Positions 10,934 to 23,955 of a stretch of DNA of 64,000 bases are shown in pieces. The DNA comes from Apricaphanius iberus (taxonomy: Eukaryota > Chordata > Actinopteri > Cyprinodontiformes > Aphaniidae). Within the stretch, counting starts at the first letter, position 1, and the number at the start of each line of letters is the position of its first letter. The position numbers were made by a program, and so were the translations under genes. The notes below the pieces were generated by a model. It saw only the letters and a list, made by a program, of their open reading frames with translations. It ran no database searches and was not told the origin of the DNA. The stretch covers positions 434,001 to 498,000 of the forward strand of contig JAPXFQ010002128.1 of assembly GCA_028564705.1 (NCBI GenBank), in the 5' to 3' direction.

Positions 10934-12179
10934 AATCCCTATCATGATCTCATAAAAATATGAGATCATTTTAAATATTCATAATCAGAGTTACATGGAT
11001 AGATTTCAATGGCAATAAGAAATGATTAACAGTAATCAATTACTTTTAACAGATCAATTAGATAACCATTTAGCCTAAACAATGTAAAAAAACAAAACAA
11101 CACAATTTACAATGGTTTTGTCACATTTTTTTTTTACAATCATTCATACATTTTCATTGTCTGTATTCATCCTTTTGCGTCCAGGTGAAATCTTCAGAAT
11201 ACAGGTGTAGACGAACCTGCTGTTCGTCTCAGTCACAAGGGAGTATTATGTGAACTGAGTTATTTTGTTCCTTATTTCTTGTATCCTGTTGCTTCTTGGT
11301 CAAGTTAGCTCATCAAATAATCATTTTAAATCTTCAAACACTTCACCAGTGGTCAGCAAGATTTCATGGCAAAGAGCATTCATTATGTGCAGTGTTTAAC
11401 CTGTTGACGCACCTCTTTGTCCATCAACATCCACATTGTAGACCGGTTTTGACCCAAACAGCCTGGAGCCAACCAATTTGATGTTTCATAGGCCAGAACC
11501 CTCAACAGGGCCACTGTGCTTACTCCATGAAGCAAGTAGAGAAAGCTCACTTTGCCGTTGTTTATAATGTGTCAGAAAGGCATTTCATTCTCCACAAAGG
11601 ATGAAGAAGAGTAATCTCCAAAGTGTGCGGGTGTCTGTGAATGAGCTCAAAGAACTTTCTCCAAACAATATACAAACATACATGTATGACTTCTCATCTA
11701 GTTGTATAAGTTAGGGTTAATGATTATCCAATTCCTAAAACATCTGAAAACAAAAAAGTAAGATAAGCAAAAACCAAAAAGAATTCTGTGTAGGTATTAT
11801 CCTCTAAGGAAACCAGAAGGTTATAATTTACTTCAGTAAAACACACCATCCTGTTAAATCAGAAAAAAATAAGTTATAATAATTGCAAACAAACAAAACA
11901 GAAATATCATCCATTCCCCATTATTTACCTTCAACACAATTAGTAATAATATTAGTAATAATTTCTGTAATCATCATTTTAGTTCTAGCATGAACTCAAC
12001 TCTTCCCCCTTTGCCAAATTGCTAAATTTGGAACCAGAAAACATAAAAAGAATCCCAAGTTAGGCCAACTCCTGTTTACAATACAGAGCAAAACAAAAAG
12101 TTTTAGTAACACAAAAATTAATACCATCATGCTATTTGATGCCAGTATTCTCAACAGAATTAGTTTTTTTGTTGTTGTT
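10934..12179. other. AT-rich segment, possibly decayed element sequence
   Basis: This stretch lies inside the interval bounded by the 85-bp repeats. At 11150-11640 the minus strand has several adjoining open stretches broken by stops that look like decayed coding sequence. I cannot assign a family. The rest is AT-rich with no recognisable feature. Confidence 0.35.
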
Positions 12180-12930
12180 GTCAGCCCTCTGAACAGTCTG
12201 GAAGACCTATAACATTTGTTATATATTCAGAAATAACATGTTTCATGATGTGCGTAAAACTAATCTATCTTGCATAGCAGTTAGCCTGAATTTTTATATT
12301 TCAGCTGTCAGACCCTTTAAACTTGCCAGGAATGAATTAACAAAACTACTAAACCTATAATTTAGAGTTTTAAATCTCCACATAATCTTACCAAGCCCAG
12401 CCCATGGGAAAACAGAACCACTTTTTTGTCCATCACTCCATAGCTTGTGCTCTGGTGGAGCATTAACATATCCAGATACGTTAATTTGGAGCAGTGGCAG
12501 TGTACTTCCATGGATGATCGTCCATAGGGCAAGTTCCCCTTAGGTCCAAAGTCTCAAAATGGAGCACACGTTGTCCTGTGGCTTGGGAGTGAGTCAGAAC
12601 AAAGGACACATAACTACATGGCTCATAGATATGTATACAAAATCACTGTGATATATTTCCCATGTCCCGGATTTGGTAAAACATTATGATCAGATTTTTT
12701 TTTAAAAACATTTTCAAACAAATAGATCTCTGGTCTGATCTCAAATGTAATAATAATTGCTGAAATACCCAGGTTAACCCTAAGTTACGTCCGTCTCCCT
12801 GTCAATCTTATCCTTACCGTGGGTGTAACTGCAAATCTTTTCCACACCCATTTAACTTCCTGCCTGGGCAATACAGTTCAGGCTCAAAAGTCTCCCAAAT
12901 CCTTGAGGTGAGTAAAATATCTGAAAATAA
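12180..12930 (-). pseudogene. Decayed retroviral-envelope-like remnant
   Basis: Conceptual minus-strand translation of about 12420-12230 gives a run resembling the heptad-repeat region of retroviral envelope transmembrane subunits. It is followed by residues similar to the start of the conserved region before the cysteine motif, and in-frame stops interrupt it. Upstream on the same strand (about 12900-12820) is a cysteine- and tryptophan-containing stretch that could be surface-subunit sequence. I see no gag, protease, polymerase or integrase block. The reading is by eye, and frames shift between blocks. The flanking 85-bp direct repeats could be LTR scraps. An unrelated decayed element cannot be excluded. 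Confidence 0.33.
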
Positions 12931-14759
12931 TCAGTAAGATCAGTAGGCTCTATGTTGATGTCCTACAAAATATGGTGTCTGAGAGCATAACAACAATTAT
13001 TTATTCAAGGTTTTGTGGCCTGTTCACGAAGTAATTCAAGAAAAAAAAAAGAAAAAAACAAGGCTGGGTTTTTCTATGTTAGATATTGCTGTTCTAAAGC
13101 ACCACTAAATAATTGCAGTAACAAAAATAATAACCATCTGCAAAGGTTCTACCCTCTTTGTTTCTGTCCCTCTTGAAAACAGTCTCTATGGAAAAGCTCT
13201 CCTGGTTTTGCTTCACTGAGGTTGAGACGAATAGCTCATATTGAACTAAACCCCTTTGAAATTCAGACTTCACACCACTTTTCCATGACTCTGTCCCTTT
13301 AATCAATTAATAATTTCTGCTACTATAATTATGGTACTTACAGTGAGATAACGATGTCCCACTAGATTTCTTTTCTATTTTAACTTTTGTTGGTGTCGTC
13401 AAGGTTACCTGTGATGCTCCTCCCACCTGAGCAATGACCAGCAAAGATCCAGTCTCCACCTCCCCCTCTTCTCAAACTTTATCCAAACTAATATAGCATC
13501 ATTTGTCACATCAGTACACTGGATCGCTATCAAGCTGGCTCAGACAGAGAAAATATCAAAATTAAAAAACATCAAATGTTTAAAACAAACCCAAAAACAG
13601 TATTGTCTAATAAACATAACATAGTCTTACAAAAATAGTCATCAGTTTGCTATACCTCAAATTCTATCCATATTTATAAAGAAAAAATCAAGATATAAGT
13701 CAATGACAAAACAGCTTCCCATACATATTTCTGTAGGACTTTAAGACCATAGTGCAGGAAAGGCATGTCTCCCTGATCAAATTGATGTGAAAGTAACCAG
13801 GTTGTTGCTTATTGTTAGAAATTGCCAAACCTAAAGTACTTTTTTGTTCTAAAAGTCTACTCTTTATTCAAAAGTAACTTTTGTTTCATATATTTCCTAT
13901 TTAAACAAACCAAAATGTACTAATTGGCCTAGATATTCTGATTGTAAGTAATGAAAACAGTTCATACCTCAAAAATATCTGTCAGATTCTTTAAAATGAG
14001 TCAAACATAGTCAAACTGATTTGTGTAACTTAAAGTTAGTCAGTTAGTTCCCCTACATGGCAGTTTACCTTTTTTCTTAAATGTTTGCAACATGTATAAT
14101 ACTCTAATTCCCCTTAAACAATCAAATACATAAATAAAAAAAAGATGCTTTTAAAGGTGACTCTTTGTCTTATAAAAAAACGTTTTGAAAACTCAGAATA
14201 GTTTAATCACATTCATAATATCTACTTGCTGTTTAGATATTATCACTTAATAATCATTGATTTTCATATTCCTCAACAATGTGTTTAGTCAAGTAACTAG
14301 TAACAGGCAATTGCAATAATAAAGGCTTTTTATTTTACTCTTTATATAAAGAAGAGGCAATATTTCCCAAACAGCATTTCTAAAGTCTACAGGGCTAGAA
14401 GGAATAGCCAAAATGAAAATAATCTCAGTAGTTGATAATTACTTAAATTGTACTTATTTAAATCATGGAAATAATAAAAACGTGTAAAAATTGTGTAGCA
14501 CTTACTACGTTTATTTCTGTAAATTGAAAAACCTGCCAATTCCTAACCATTCATACTAGACAAGGTTATGAGCTTCTCTGAGATATTTTTTTTACATTTT
14601 TCCAATGAATTTCTAATTCTTCAAAAACTACAGCACTTAATATGTCCATGATACCGAGTCATTAATCTCAGTCTTTTATCATTAAGTATTCTGCTATTAT
14701 ATTTTGTACATGTTTCTATCTTATGTCTAAACTAACTCATAATGAAAATGGAGCTGACC
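12931..14759. other. AT-rich interval between the 85-bp repeats, nothing definite
   Basis: The 70-codon minus frame at 13094-13306 is charged and has no recognised motif. It may be part of the same decayed element as the envelope-like stretch. The rest is low-complexity A/T sequence with no repeats or splice-like structure that I can support. Confidence 0.35.
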
Positions 14760-14844
14760 CTGCAAACAATCTTAAAAGTATAATTACAAAGTATGGTAAC
14801 TAAAACACCTTAATCAAACATTAATAGACGTATAATATGCTTCA
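14760..14844 (+). repeat. 85-bp direct repeat, right copy
   Basis: It matches 10849-10933 at 82 of 85 bases. Both copies begin CTGCA and end TTCA, so TG...CA ends, as in LTRs, can be drawn one base inside the repeat. No matching 4-6 bp target duplication flanks the pair, and 85 bp is very short for a retroviral LTR. Confidence 0.95.
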
Positions 14845-15265
14845 GGTTAGAGATTGTAGAGCCGCCCGGAGGAAAAAGAGGCTCCAGAGGAGTTCAACAG
14901 GGCAATCAGATGCATATATGACATGTTGTAGAAATGATTTATTGTTAAATAATTATTTTTGTCATTGCAGATTTATTTTAGGTAAGAACAGTCTGTACTG
15001 ACTGGTGATCTTAATAAAATACCTTGTTATATTGCAGTAGCTTTTATGTTTTTGTAATCATAATTATGGAACTAGAAATTATGCAACAAAAACAAGATGT
15101 CTAGCCATTATGGCAATAATTTGGTACTTGGAGCAATAGCATACATTAAAATTCCATGTGAACATATTTTTCCTTCTAAAGTTTCTCTGCAAACATTTGT
15201 ATTTTGTGCAGGTGTTTGTGTTTGCCCATATGGGCCTATGTTTGTCAGTCTGTGTCCATACGCCC

Positions 15266-15307
15266 GTGTGTGTGTGTGTGTGTGCATGCGTGTGTATGTG
15301 TGTGTGT
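15266..15307. repeat. Imperfect (TG)n microsatellite
   Basis: GT dinucleotides run from 15266 to 15284 and continue imperfectly (GCATGCG, TATG) to about 15307. The reading frames on both strands here are by-products of the repeat. Confidence 0.9.
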
Positions 15308-17886
15308 CATGGCTCTGTGATGTGGCAGCCTGCTGTGTGTACTCATTTATGTGTAATGAATGCTTATGAGGATAAACAGATGGTGTGTTAACATGGTAAA
15401 ATATGATCTGCTGCCAGACAATATGGTGGCACACTGGTGTTTACAACAAACACATTACCCCCTGGAAGAGGAAACCAGCTTTGGAGAAGCCTGGCTTTTG
15501 AGTGGCATGTTAATGCCATTCTCATACTTGCAGTGAGACTGCTCGTATGTTTTTTTCCTTTAATTTTTGTACGTTATAATTTTTTCCCCTTAATCCATAT
15601 CATCTTTATTGCATCAAGACCATGGAATGACCAAACTGATCACCAATAGTTGCTTTATATTACGAAAGATACCATGAAACCAAAATATATTTATCTATCC
15701 ATCTTATTAACTTTATTTCATTTCAGGCTTGAGTAAAAATTCAAGAAAACCATGAACCTCAAGCTTTCAATAATTGCTGATATTGATAGACTCTCAGCAT
15801 TTCTCACTTGGCTTTGCTCTGGAAGTAACGAACAAGAAGGATTTTCCGGTGCCAATTTTTCTCAAACTCCATTTTTATGCTTTTAAATCACAATTTTCAT
15901 GTTAATCCGAACATCCTTCAACTAGTTTCTAAAGGAAATCCATCCATAAAACTCATTGGAATTTAATAATGTTTGGGATGTATTAACGAAGATGGGAGGT
16001 TGGTTCCCATTATGTGGTAGAAGATGCAGATAGCTTTCAGATGGTAAAAGACGAGAGCAACTGTTTCTAAACAAAATATTTGCCCTCAGCACTGCAGTCA
16101 TGTCCAGATGGATTAAAAAGTCAGAAAGGTTGCCATGGAGTCAGTCAAAAAACAAGGGCCCTCTGTTGCCTTACCGGAGGATGTATGTACGGTGTGTGTG
16201 TACTTGCAAACACTCGTAAATAGTTCAGTTCATTCATTAGTTTCATAAGATGAAAACAGGCAGCAGTGATTTTGTGATTTTAGTGCGTAAAGCTGCCTGT
16301 GGCTAGCAGTACTGTTGCTGAACATCTAAGCACAACACATTATGTGCATCCTCACCTGGTCACATGACTTTTTTTCCCAATAGCTGGTTTATATAAAATA
16401 ACCAAATGTTTATAACCTGGTACACCTGTCAAACTATTGCTTATCTGTTTTTTTAATGGCGTAAGAAGAAACAATGGTGTGAAAAACTAACATTCATCAA
16501 AGATTTTTTGGACATTTCTAAAAAAATTCCAATACATGGAAAAGCTCTCACCATACCTACCACTAAAATTTCACAGCATTGACATTTCATTCCCATAAGG
16601 TAAGTTTATCTTTCAATACAAAAGAAAAAAAGAGATTATGATGTCACAGTAAAGAATATTAAATCTGTGCGATGCAAGTTAACAATGTGATTTCCATCCC
16701 CTTGATCCCAATACATGTGGAGTATTCAGAATGTAAACTCATTAAAAACTGGAGATAATTTTTGATGAGCTCCTGTTTAAGAAAATATCGTTTGATTGCA
16801 GAAATCAGAAAAAGTCTATTTTAATAAGTACACATACATTAAAATCAAGACAGCACAATGTTTCCCTTTCAGTTCCTCATGTTTAGACTCATAAAACCCA
16901 TATATTTCATGCAACAAGATGCTCTGTGCAAAAAAGTGTAGAGTTGAACCAAAAAATCTTGAACAACTTGTGAACCTCACTAAGCCATTGTAACAAATCC
17001 AAGTATTAACAGAACCAAGTATCTAATACATATCCACAGATTTAAGCAGTATTTTTAGCAATATGCTTCAACGTGAGTCAATCATTTTCTGTCAGTTTCC
17101 TTTTTTTTTATAATTAGACTCAAATTTTTAATCATTTTTTAACTTAGAATGAGTCTAAATTAGAGAAGAATGTGCTAAATTGGATGGGAATTGTTGAGGT
17201 GAACAATGTCGAGTTTTAATAAGAACAAATTTGTCAGGCAGTCGTTTACTAGGTGAAGCATAAGACTATTAAAGTAAGCCAAAATTATCTTTTGTCTGCA
17301 ATGTGACTTTAAGGAAACTGTTGAATATTACCGTGCTAAATGCCTTTAGAGAGTTTTCTCTATAGAGACAAAACTTTCACCCCCCACCTGCACAAAGAGC
17401 CACACTCCTCCCTGTGACCCTGTGACCCAGCTGTCGATGATGAACGATGACAGAGGTGTGACAGAAGAAGTCAGACTAAAGAGTGATGTACAACCTGCTG
17501 GAGGATGCACATCTATCACACACACTCAATCTCTCACACACACACGCAGAATGACAGATGGTTCTGCCCACTCTTTTGCCTCTCCTGTGCTCTGCAGGCT
17601 CTGTAATATTCCCACTATTATTTCCTCCTAAGTGCCGCCTGCATTCAGTTTGCTGTCACTGATCTGTTGTTGCTGCACATTAACTGAGCTCTGTGAATGA
17701 TCGCAGGGAGACAGGAGGGTAAATTGTAACTCCCCTTTTCAACATGTTTGGGACGGTTGTATGCAGCCTGACTGAAAGATAAAAAACAGTGGGTGACACT
17801 TTATTATTAAGCCTCTTTTGCATTTGCAACAGTTCTTGCTGGAAAAAGAAATCACTGCAGTGACAAATTCTGTGGAGCTGTAGATC

Positions 17887-17985
17887 CTTCACAATCAGTA
17901 CATTTAAATGCACATCTAAATCAAAAATCTAGCTAATACCTTAACCAGAATGGGAGCCCAGTCTACATGTCACTCATTTTTGAGT
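17887..17985 (+). repeat. Dispersed repeat shared with 54600-54720
   Basis: The segment around ACAATCAGTACATTTAAATG, then GCACATCTAAATCAA and CTTAACCAGAATGGGAGCC, is repeated with small differences in the same orientation near 54600-54720. In both places CATGTCACTCA follows. It is probably a remnant of a non-autonomous DNA transposon, but the ends are not resolved. Confidence 0.6.
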
Positions 17986-19135
17986 GTCTAGTTCAGACTT
18001 ATGCTAAGAAACATATGCTGACTGTTTAATGTCTGTCACAGAGGTGCACACACACAGTGGACAAGATGAGAAAGAGACTAAGCAGTGAGTGAAATCAGTT
18101 GTTTTTTCAGTGTACAGTTATTTATTTTTGACAAAGACATTTTTACATTTACATCTAGCGCTGCCAGGGCGAACAGGGTTGTAGTGTGAGGCCTGACTGC
18201 TTGATGTGTGCACTCTGAGATAGGTAAGGAGCCCACTTATGAATAAGTTTAAAAACATCTGCACTTGTAACTGGCCTCCAAACGTTTGTATTTTGAATCT
18301 GAACTTGCACATTTTTAGCTGTATCAAATGGTCAAATGCATGTAAACTCATCTTTAATGTGTGCAAAATTTTCATCACTATCCACAGTGTGAATACACTT
18401 TTATTTAAAATAGCTGCTGTTATCTATAATTCTAGACCTCCCCCAACCCAGTGCAGGACAACACAGGTGAAACAGATGATATGTCTTTTTTATGTAGTAT
18501 TGTTTAGTAACTATCTTCCCAGATGCTCTCTACAATATAAAGCAACTGCTAATGAAAAGGAAATAAAGTCAAAGTTGGCTAAAAGTCTTGATAAATTATC
18601 AAATTGGCTGGTCACACTTCAGTCCAAACTGGATAATGTTCTAATTGTGCTATTTTGTTTCAAGATCCAATATGGAAGGTACACGTATAGTCATTTTAGT
18701 TGTTGCTTGTTTTGTTTTTACATGACTACAATCTTAATATTTTTATTTTCTGTCTCTGTCTCATAACTTAATCTTGAAGAGGCTTCCCCCCCAAACTAGG
18801 ACTGGATGGGAAATGAAAAGCAGTCACATTATGCAACCTCAGTTTAGTAAGATAGATTCTCATGAGAATCCAGTTGGGACTGCTAGCCTGTGATGGCATA
18901 TAAAGCTGTTTATCTCTGAGAGTCTAGATATCTTTACGGTGTTCTGGTGCCAGAAAAACAATGGGGGGGGGGACATCATTTTATAATGATTTAAAACAGA
19001 AAACAACATGGCTATTCAGGTTGGCTGGACTGTGCAGCTGTCTGTAGATGGATACAAACCCACAACTAGTAAGGTCTGGTTTCTGTCAGCAAACACATTG
19101 ACAGTTAGATCTGAAAGGAAGAAACACCAACAATG

Positions 19136-19157
19136 CACACACACACACACACACACA
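19136..19157. repeat. (CA)11 microsatellite
   Basis: A pure CA dinucleotide run. Confidence 0.95.
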
Positions 19158-20640
19158 ATACACTGCCACTGTGCAATCAGGATGGAACCCACCCCATGCA
19201 ACATTTTACTGAGCAATCATCAAAGCACCATTAAATCAGAAGTGACTGTCAATAAAGGGAGGAAATTGCGGGCAGGGATTACAATGTTTGCATGATAAGG
19301 GGTACGCGTCTGTAGGGGGGTTGTAATCTAAGGGAATCACAAGATTTATGTAGCATTTACTGCGCAGCAAGTCGTAAAGTGTAATTACAAAGGGGTTGTC
19401 TACACGCCACAGAGCTGCAGCCCAGCAGACAGACTGGCAGGAAAGCAAGGAGACGAGTGATCAAGGCCTATTCATCCACCCTGTCTCTCCATTTGTCTCT
19501 TTCTCCATCTCCCTCTCTACGCTGCTCCAGACACATAAATCAGTCGCAACAAGTCCGAGTTCCAGCGTGACAACAGCTGAGCCTTCTGGCATGAACAGTT
19601 TCATGGAAACAATACTGTTTAGATGGAGAATTACTGCCTGACATTTCTTCTATTAAATAAAGGAGCAAACAGACCAGTAACAAAATTCCCAGGGTGTCTG
19701 CACATGTTTCATGTCAGAGGTCGATACTTTTCCAGGTTCACGTCTTCAAAAATTCTGCATTTTTTCAGCCTATAATTTTTTTTTGTGCAGAATTTCACAG
19801 TGAGTTTATGGGAAACATCTGCCAAGGGTCAACTGTCAGGGACAAGTTTGCAGTTAGAGACAGAGGCAAAAGTATAAAAATATTCTCCATTTATTCTTTT
19901 TAAAAATAGTTAACAAAAATCCCTCAACAATAAAATATCAAAAAAAATCTAGAACAATGGTCTCAAAAGAAAATGTCAATGAATACCAACCTAAATAAGG
20001 ATAATAAGCAAAACAACTGACCTTTCACATTCATCACACTGCAGAATTTATTCACAAAGGCTACCCAACAAGAAACAAGGAGGAAAGAGGGAAGGAGACA
20101 GAAAAAAATAATAATTAGGGAACTAATTTAAGTCAACCACTTATAGCTGCAAGACAAATGTCAACACTAATACTCCCTAACAAAAAAAAAAAAACGTAAT
20201 CATAAGGGTTTTAGAGATCTTGGTAGCTTCTTCAGAGTCAAGTCTTTTGCTTCCAGCTGCCTGATAGTATCCTTCACTACCTGGGGTTGCATTTTTCAGA
20301 GCCCTCTCCCTAAGCCAATGTTTCGATCTCACCAAAAGTAAAAGAAACGTAATTATCAAAACATAGTATGTTTATTAAATAATACCAAGAATACTACACC
20401 AATATTACAAAAAAAAGAAATAAATATCATGGCAAAATCTGAAAAATGTAAACACAGATAGCACCTTCATGCAGCTTACCCCAGTCTGCCTATGCCGCTG
20501 TGTCCCTCACAAACAGCTCTAGTTTGTTTATTTATTTAATTAATGATTTGGTTTTGAAAATGAAACCTCTTTGGCAGAGGTAACAAAATGTCTCTAAATG
20601 AGACACACAGAACTTTGTGTTTCTGCTGTTGCTCTTTCAG

Positions 20641-20760
20641 CTGAGAGCGGATATTCGGCGATCTGTTGGTGAACAGTCTGACACGGAAGAGGAGTTAATG
20701 TTAGAACCGCTGGTTGTTGGAAGGAAACGCGCTTCATTTTCACACCAACCCCAAACTGTC
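20641..20760 (+). other. Possible orphan exon or transposon coding scrap
   Basis: A good splice-acceptor context (a T-rich tract, then GTTGCTCTTTCAG ending at 20640) precedes a frame with an acidic cluster, GEQSDTEEEL, and then PLVVGRKRASF. The composition differs from surrounding A/T sequence and reads like real coding sequence. No consensus donor follows closely, and I recognise no family. It could be a transposase N-terminal exon or chance. Confidence 0.15.
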
Positions 20761-21944
20761 AGTTGTTACTGGTCCCATAATGGACATTTTCTTAAAACTT
20801 CATTGAAATCTTTCCATACGTTTTTGACTTGTCTTGCAATCAGACAGACAGACATGAAAACATATACCTCCTGGCGCAGGTCAACAAATATACTAGTGTG
20901 AAAGAAAATATATTTAAAGATATACTAACACTAAGAGATTGCTGGAGGAACCTCCACATCAACCTTTAAAAGAAATGTGAAATAGGTAGGAAAAGTGGTT
21001 TAATGGATGGATAGATGATTAAAGGAGACAGGGAATAAAGTTCAAAAGTATAAATATTTTCCCTATTTTTTCCAGACTCTGTAGCTTCCCTGAATCCTGA
21101 TAAAAATTCTTCTCTTTCACACCCTTGATGTTATTCAGCTTTTTCTGATGTATTTTACCATGATGACTCCTTAGCTCCACTTCTCTCTGCATTTCTAACT
21201 GCTTCAAATCTTGAACATTGCAACGTAAAGAGACTTATCAGTTTGTCTTTTACTATAAAAAATGTTTATCTAGTTCCTAGAACCCAATGACAAAACCCCA
21301 AACCTTTAGGAATTATTTCCACTGAGTTAAACCTTTGTGATGAACAGCATCAAGTCTCTTTGAAGCCTCAGAGAGGGAGGGGACGGTTTTTGACCATGTC
21401 TGCCTCTTGGATTCATGGGTTGGTTTCCACCACATTTTCTGTTCATTTTCAGAGAAATCAAGAGAGATAAATGATATGAGGGAAAGCCAAAGACTGAAAG
21501 AGTTGCAACTTGTAATTAGGAAAATCCCCTGAGATTTATGTCCCTGTTTACAATTCCTTCTCTATTCCGTGGTTAAAAAGAGACCATGACAACGATAAAT
21601 CATCTCTGTTTAAATATAAGGGACATTTGAAACCTTTTACACTTGACCTAGTTTGTCTGGACAGTTTCAAAAGCTCAGACTTACCCTGGGTGAGATGTCT
21701 CAGTGAAGAGCAGCGGCACTGCAAAAACTTTACTCAGGTGTCCAAGCATAACAAGACTCATATTCTCAAACAAAAGTATGATTTTGTAAAGGAATTTTTC
21801 ATCACATTCATCTGGGCCAAATGGAGGCCAAGAGGTGCTAAGTATTTGATCACACTGCGATTTTACAAGTTCTCCCATTTAGACATTATGGAGCGATCTG
21901 AAATTCACATTGTAGGTGCATTCCCACTGTGAGACAGCATTTAA

Positions 21945-23240
21945 AAAAGAAAATCAAGAAATCACATGATTTTTAAAGAATTTATTTGTATTTGATTGCT
22001 GTCTAAAAGTATTTGAATGGCTGAGAAAGTCAGTGTTAATATTTGTTTCAGAAGCCTGTTTGTAAATACAAATGTCAAACATTTCTTTTAGTTCTTGACC
22101 AGGTTTTCACACACTGCAACAGGGATTTTATCCCACTTCTTCACACAGATCTTCTCTAGATCTGTTAGGTTTCAAAGCTGTCACGGAGTAACACAGAGTT
22201 TAAGCTTTCTCCGGATATTTTCTATTGGATTTATGCCTGGAGACTGGCTAGGCCAGTCCAGAACCTTGATATCCTTCTTAAAGAGCCAGTTGTTGGTTAT
22301 CCCGGCTGTGTTGTCATTAACATGTTGGAAGGCCATGCCATGACCTATCTTTAAAACGCTTACTGAGGGAAGGAGATTTTTGCTCAAAATCTCACAATCC
22401 ATGGCCCCATTCTCCTTATTCTCCATCCTCTCCTCAACATAGTGCAGTCATCTTGTCCCCTTCATAGAAACGCAGCGCAAGGCAAGATGTTTCCACCCCA
22501 AAGCTTAACAGTAGGGAAGGTCATCATGGGATGCACCTTATCTTTCTTTTACCTCCAAACATGGTAAGTGAAGACTGGACCAAAAAGTTCTATTTCGGTC
22601 TCATTTGACCACACAGGCCTGACATGTGATGACTTGAGAAGCGCAACCTTCTATGCAATGTATGATTAAACCATGATGGCGTAGTGCTCTACTGACAGTA
22701 ACCTTTTAAACTGTGACCCCAGCTCTCTTTTTGTTATTGACCAGCTCCATCTGTTTAGTTCTGGGCTGATTCCTCACCTTTCTTCTCATCACCGATGAGA
22801 TGACCCCACCAGGTGAGTTCTGGCATTGAGCCCCAGTCAAGTTAGACTGACAGTCATCTTGAGCCTCTTCCATTTATTAACAGTTGCTTCAGCAGTTTAT
22901 CTATTTTAACCAAGCTGCTTGGTAATTGCCCCATAGGCCTTTCCAACCTTGTGGAGGTCCACACTTTTGTCTGTGTTGTCTTTAGACACCCCTGTGGTCT
23001 TGCCTATGGTAATAGTTGGAGTCTGAACGACAAATGTCGGAGTCCTTCGGGAGTCGATCAAGTCACTATCAGTGTACTGTATATCCATATAATGAGAGTT
23101 AATGGGGCAGGAGATTTGCTGCCTGTAAAAAGGCATCTGCCTGAAAACTCCTTCATTTAACCAATGTTTACAAAGAGAATATGTGTGTTGAATAAAAAAT
23201 AAAAACAATGAATTTTTTGCTCTGACTGTAATTCATAGAG
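21945..23240 (-). mobile_element. Tc1-like transposon, decayed
   Basis: The whole block follows a Tc1 element layout in minus orientation. The N-terminal DNA-binding domain is encoded at about 23013-22906 (GVSKDNTDKSVDLHKVGKAY, then GAITKQLG). The C-terminal catalytic end is at about 22330-22181 (WPSQSPGINPIEN). The remaining terminal-repeat sequence at the left is near 21950-22060. The catalytic glutamate in NPIEN is present. The block that normally reads QDNDPKH instead reads HVNDNTAG, so the second catalytic aspartate is lost. Frames are broken between the two domains, so the copy is inactive. Confidence 0.85.
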
Positions 23241-23249
23241 ACATACTCA

Positions 23250-23955
23250 ATTCAAGTCTATTTACAGTATTTATATAGCACCACTTCAAAACAGATATCA
23301 TCTCAAGGCACTTTACAAGTCATTTCAATACTATAAGCAATTTTGGTATTGCGTTTTGCGCAATGCATTCTGGGGTTTTGGAGCCCAAACTGGCATAAGC
23401 TAATATACATATAGATAGGCAAAGCTGCAAAATTTATGATTTTGAATGGTGGAAAGTTGATGAACTTAAAACATATATTCAGCTTAGAGGGCTGCCTGTG
23501 TCCGTGAAGTATAAGAAATAACTTTTTACCTTATTTATCCACCTTGCATGTCCATTCAGATCCTTATTCTGTGTATGTAATGTATATAAAAAAATAAAGA
23601 GTGGTTTATTACAAGGGTCAATATCGTTCATACACTGGTGCGTTTTGCATTCTCCAGCGTTCAATGTGGTAACTGCCGTTTCCACAGCCAACCACAACAA
23701 ACTGAGTCCCAGGCTTATTTGAAAAGTCCACCTAAAACAGCCTGTAAGTTGCTTTAAGAGTACCGTATGAAAGAAAACACATGCGTGCATACACTGTTTA
23801 CAGTCGAGCCTGTTCTTTGTTTGGGTTCCTCAAGCCATGACCCGGAGTCCAGGCCACATTTGTGAGCTTGCGCAGTCACTTCAAGTCATTGATGTGAGGT
23901 TGTGCCCCATGTATGCAGACTCCACAGCAATCCCTCATACCAAGCAAGTACGTAG
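23250..23955 (-). mobile_element. L2 3' tail (copy D), split by about 540 bp of unknown sequence
   Basis: Positions 23250-23338 carry the L2 tail (TTTATATAGCACCACTTC, AAGGCACTTTACAAG), and 23878-23955 carry the adjacent 3'-region block (TCATTGATGTGAGGTTGTGC, CAGCAATCCCTCATAC). In other copies these blocks are close together. The 540 bp between them (with TGCGTTTTGCGCAATGC near 23350 and GCGTTTTGCATTCTCCAGCG near 23640) is therefore inserted sequence of unknown class. I could not define its ends. Confidence 0.65.

Larger units (their letters stand above)
14845..21940. other. Largely unique non-coding sequence
   Basis: I recognise no transposon body here apart from one short dispersed repeat and microsatellites listed separately. 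Short repeat-free blocks at about 17390-17720, 18810-18930 (with the palindrome GATTCTCATGAGAATC at 18855-18870) and 19300-19400 have balanced composition and could be conserved elements. The long plus frame at 18239-18766 has atypical composition and no domain, so it is probably chance. Confidence 0.4.

Noticed and set aside
10849..14844. Calling the 85-bp repeats proven LTRs
   Set aside because: No matching target duplication, no primer-binding site or polypurine tract seen, and the length is very short.
15097..15434. Long frames on both strands
   Set aside because: They are driven by the TG microsatellite and have no domain.
18239..18766. Plus-strand open frame of 175 codons
   Set aside because: It is cysteine/phenylalanine/lysine-rich with no domain and no splice or codon-bias support, and is probably chance in A/T-rich DNA.
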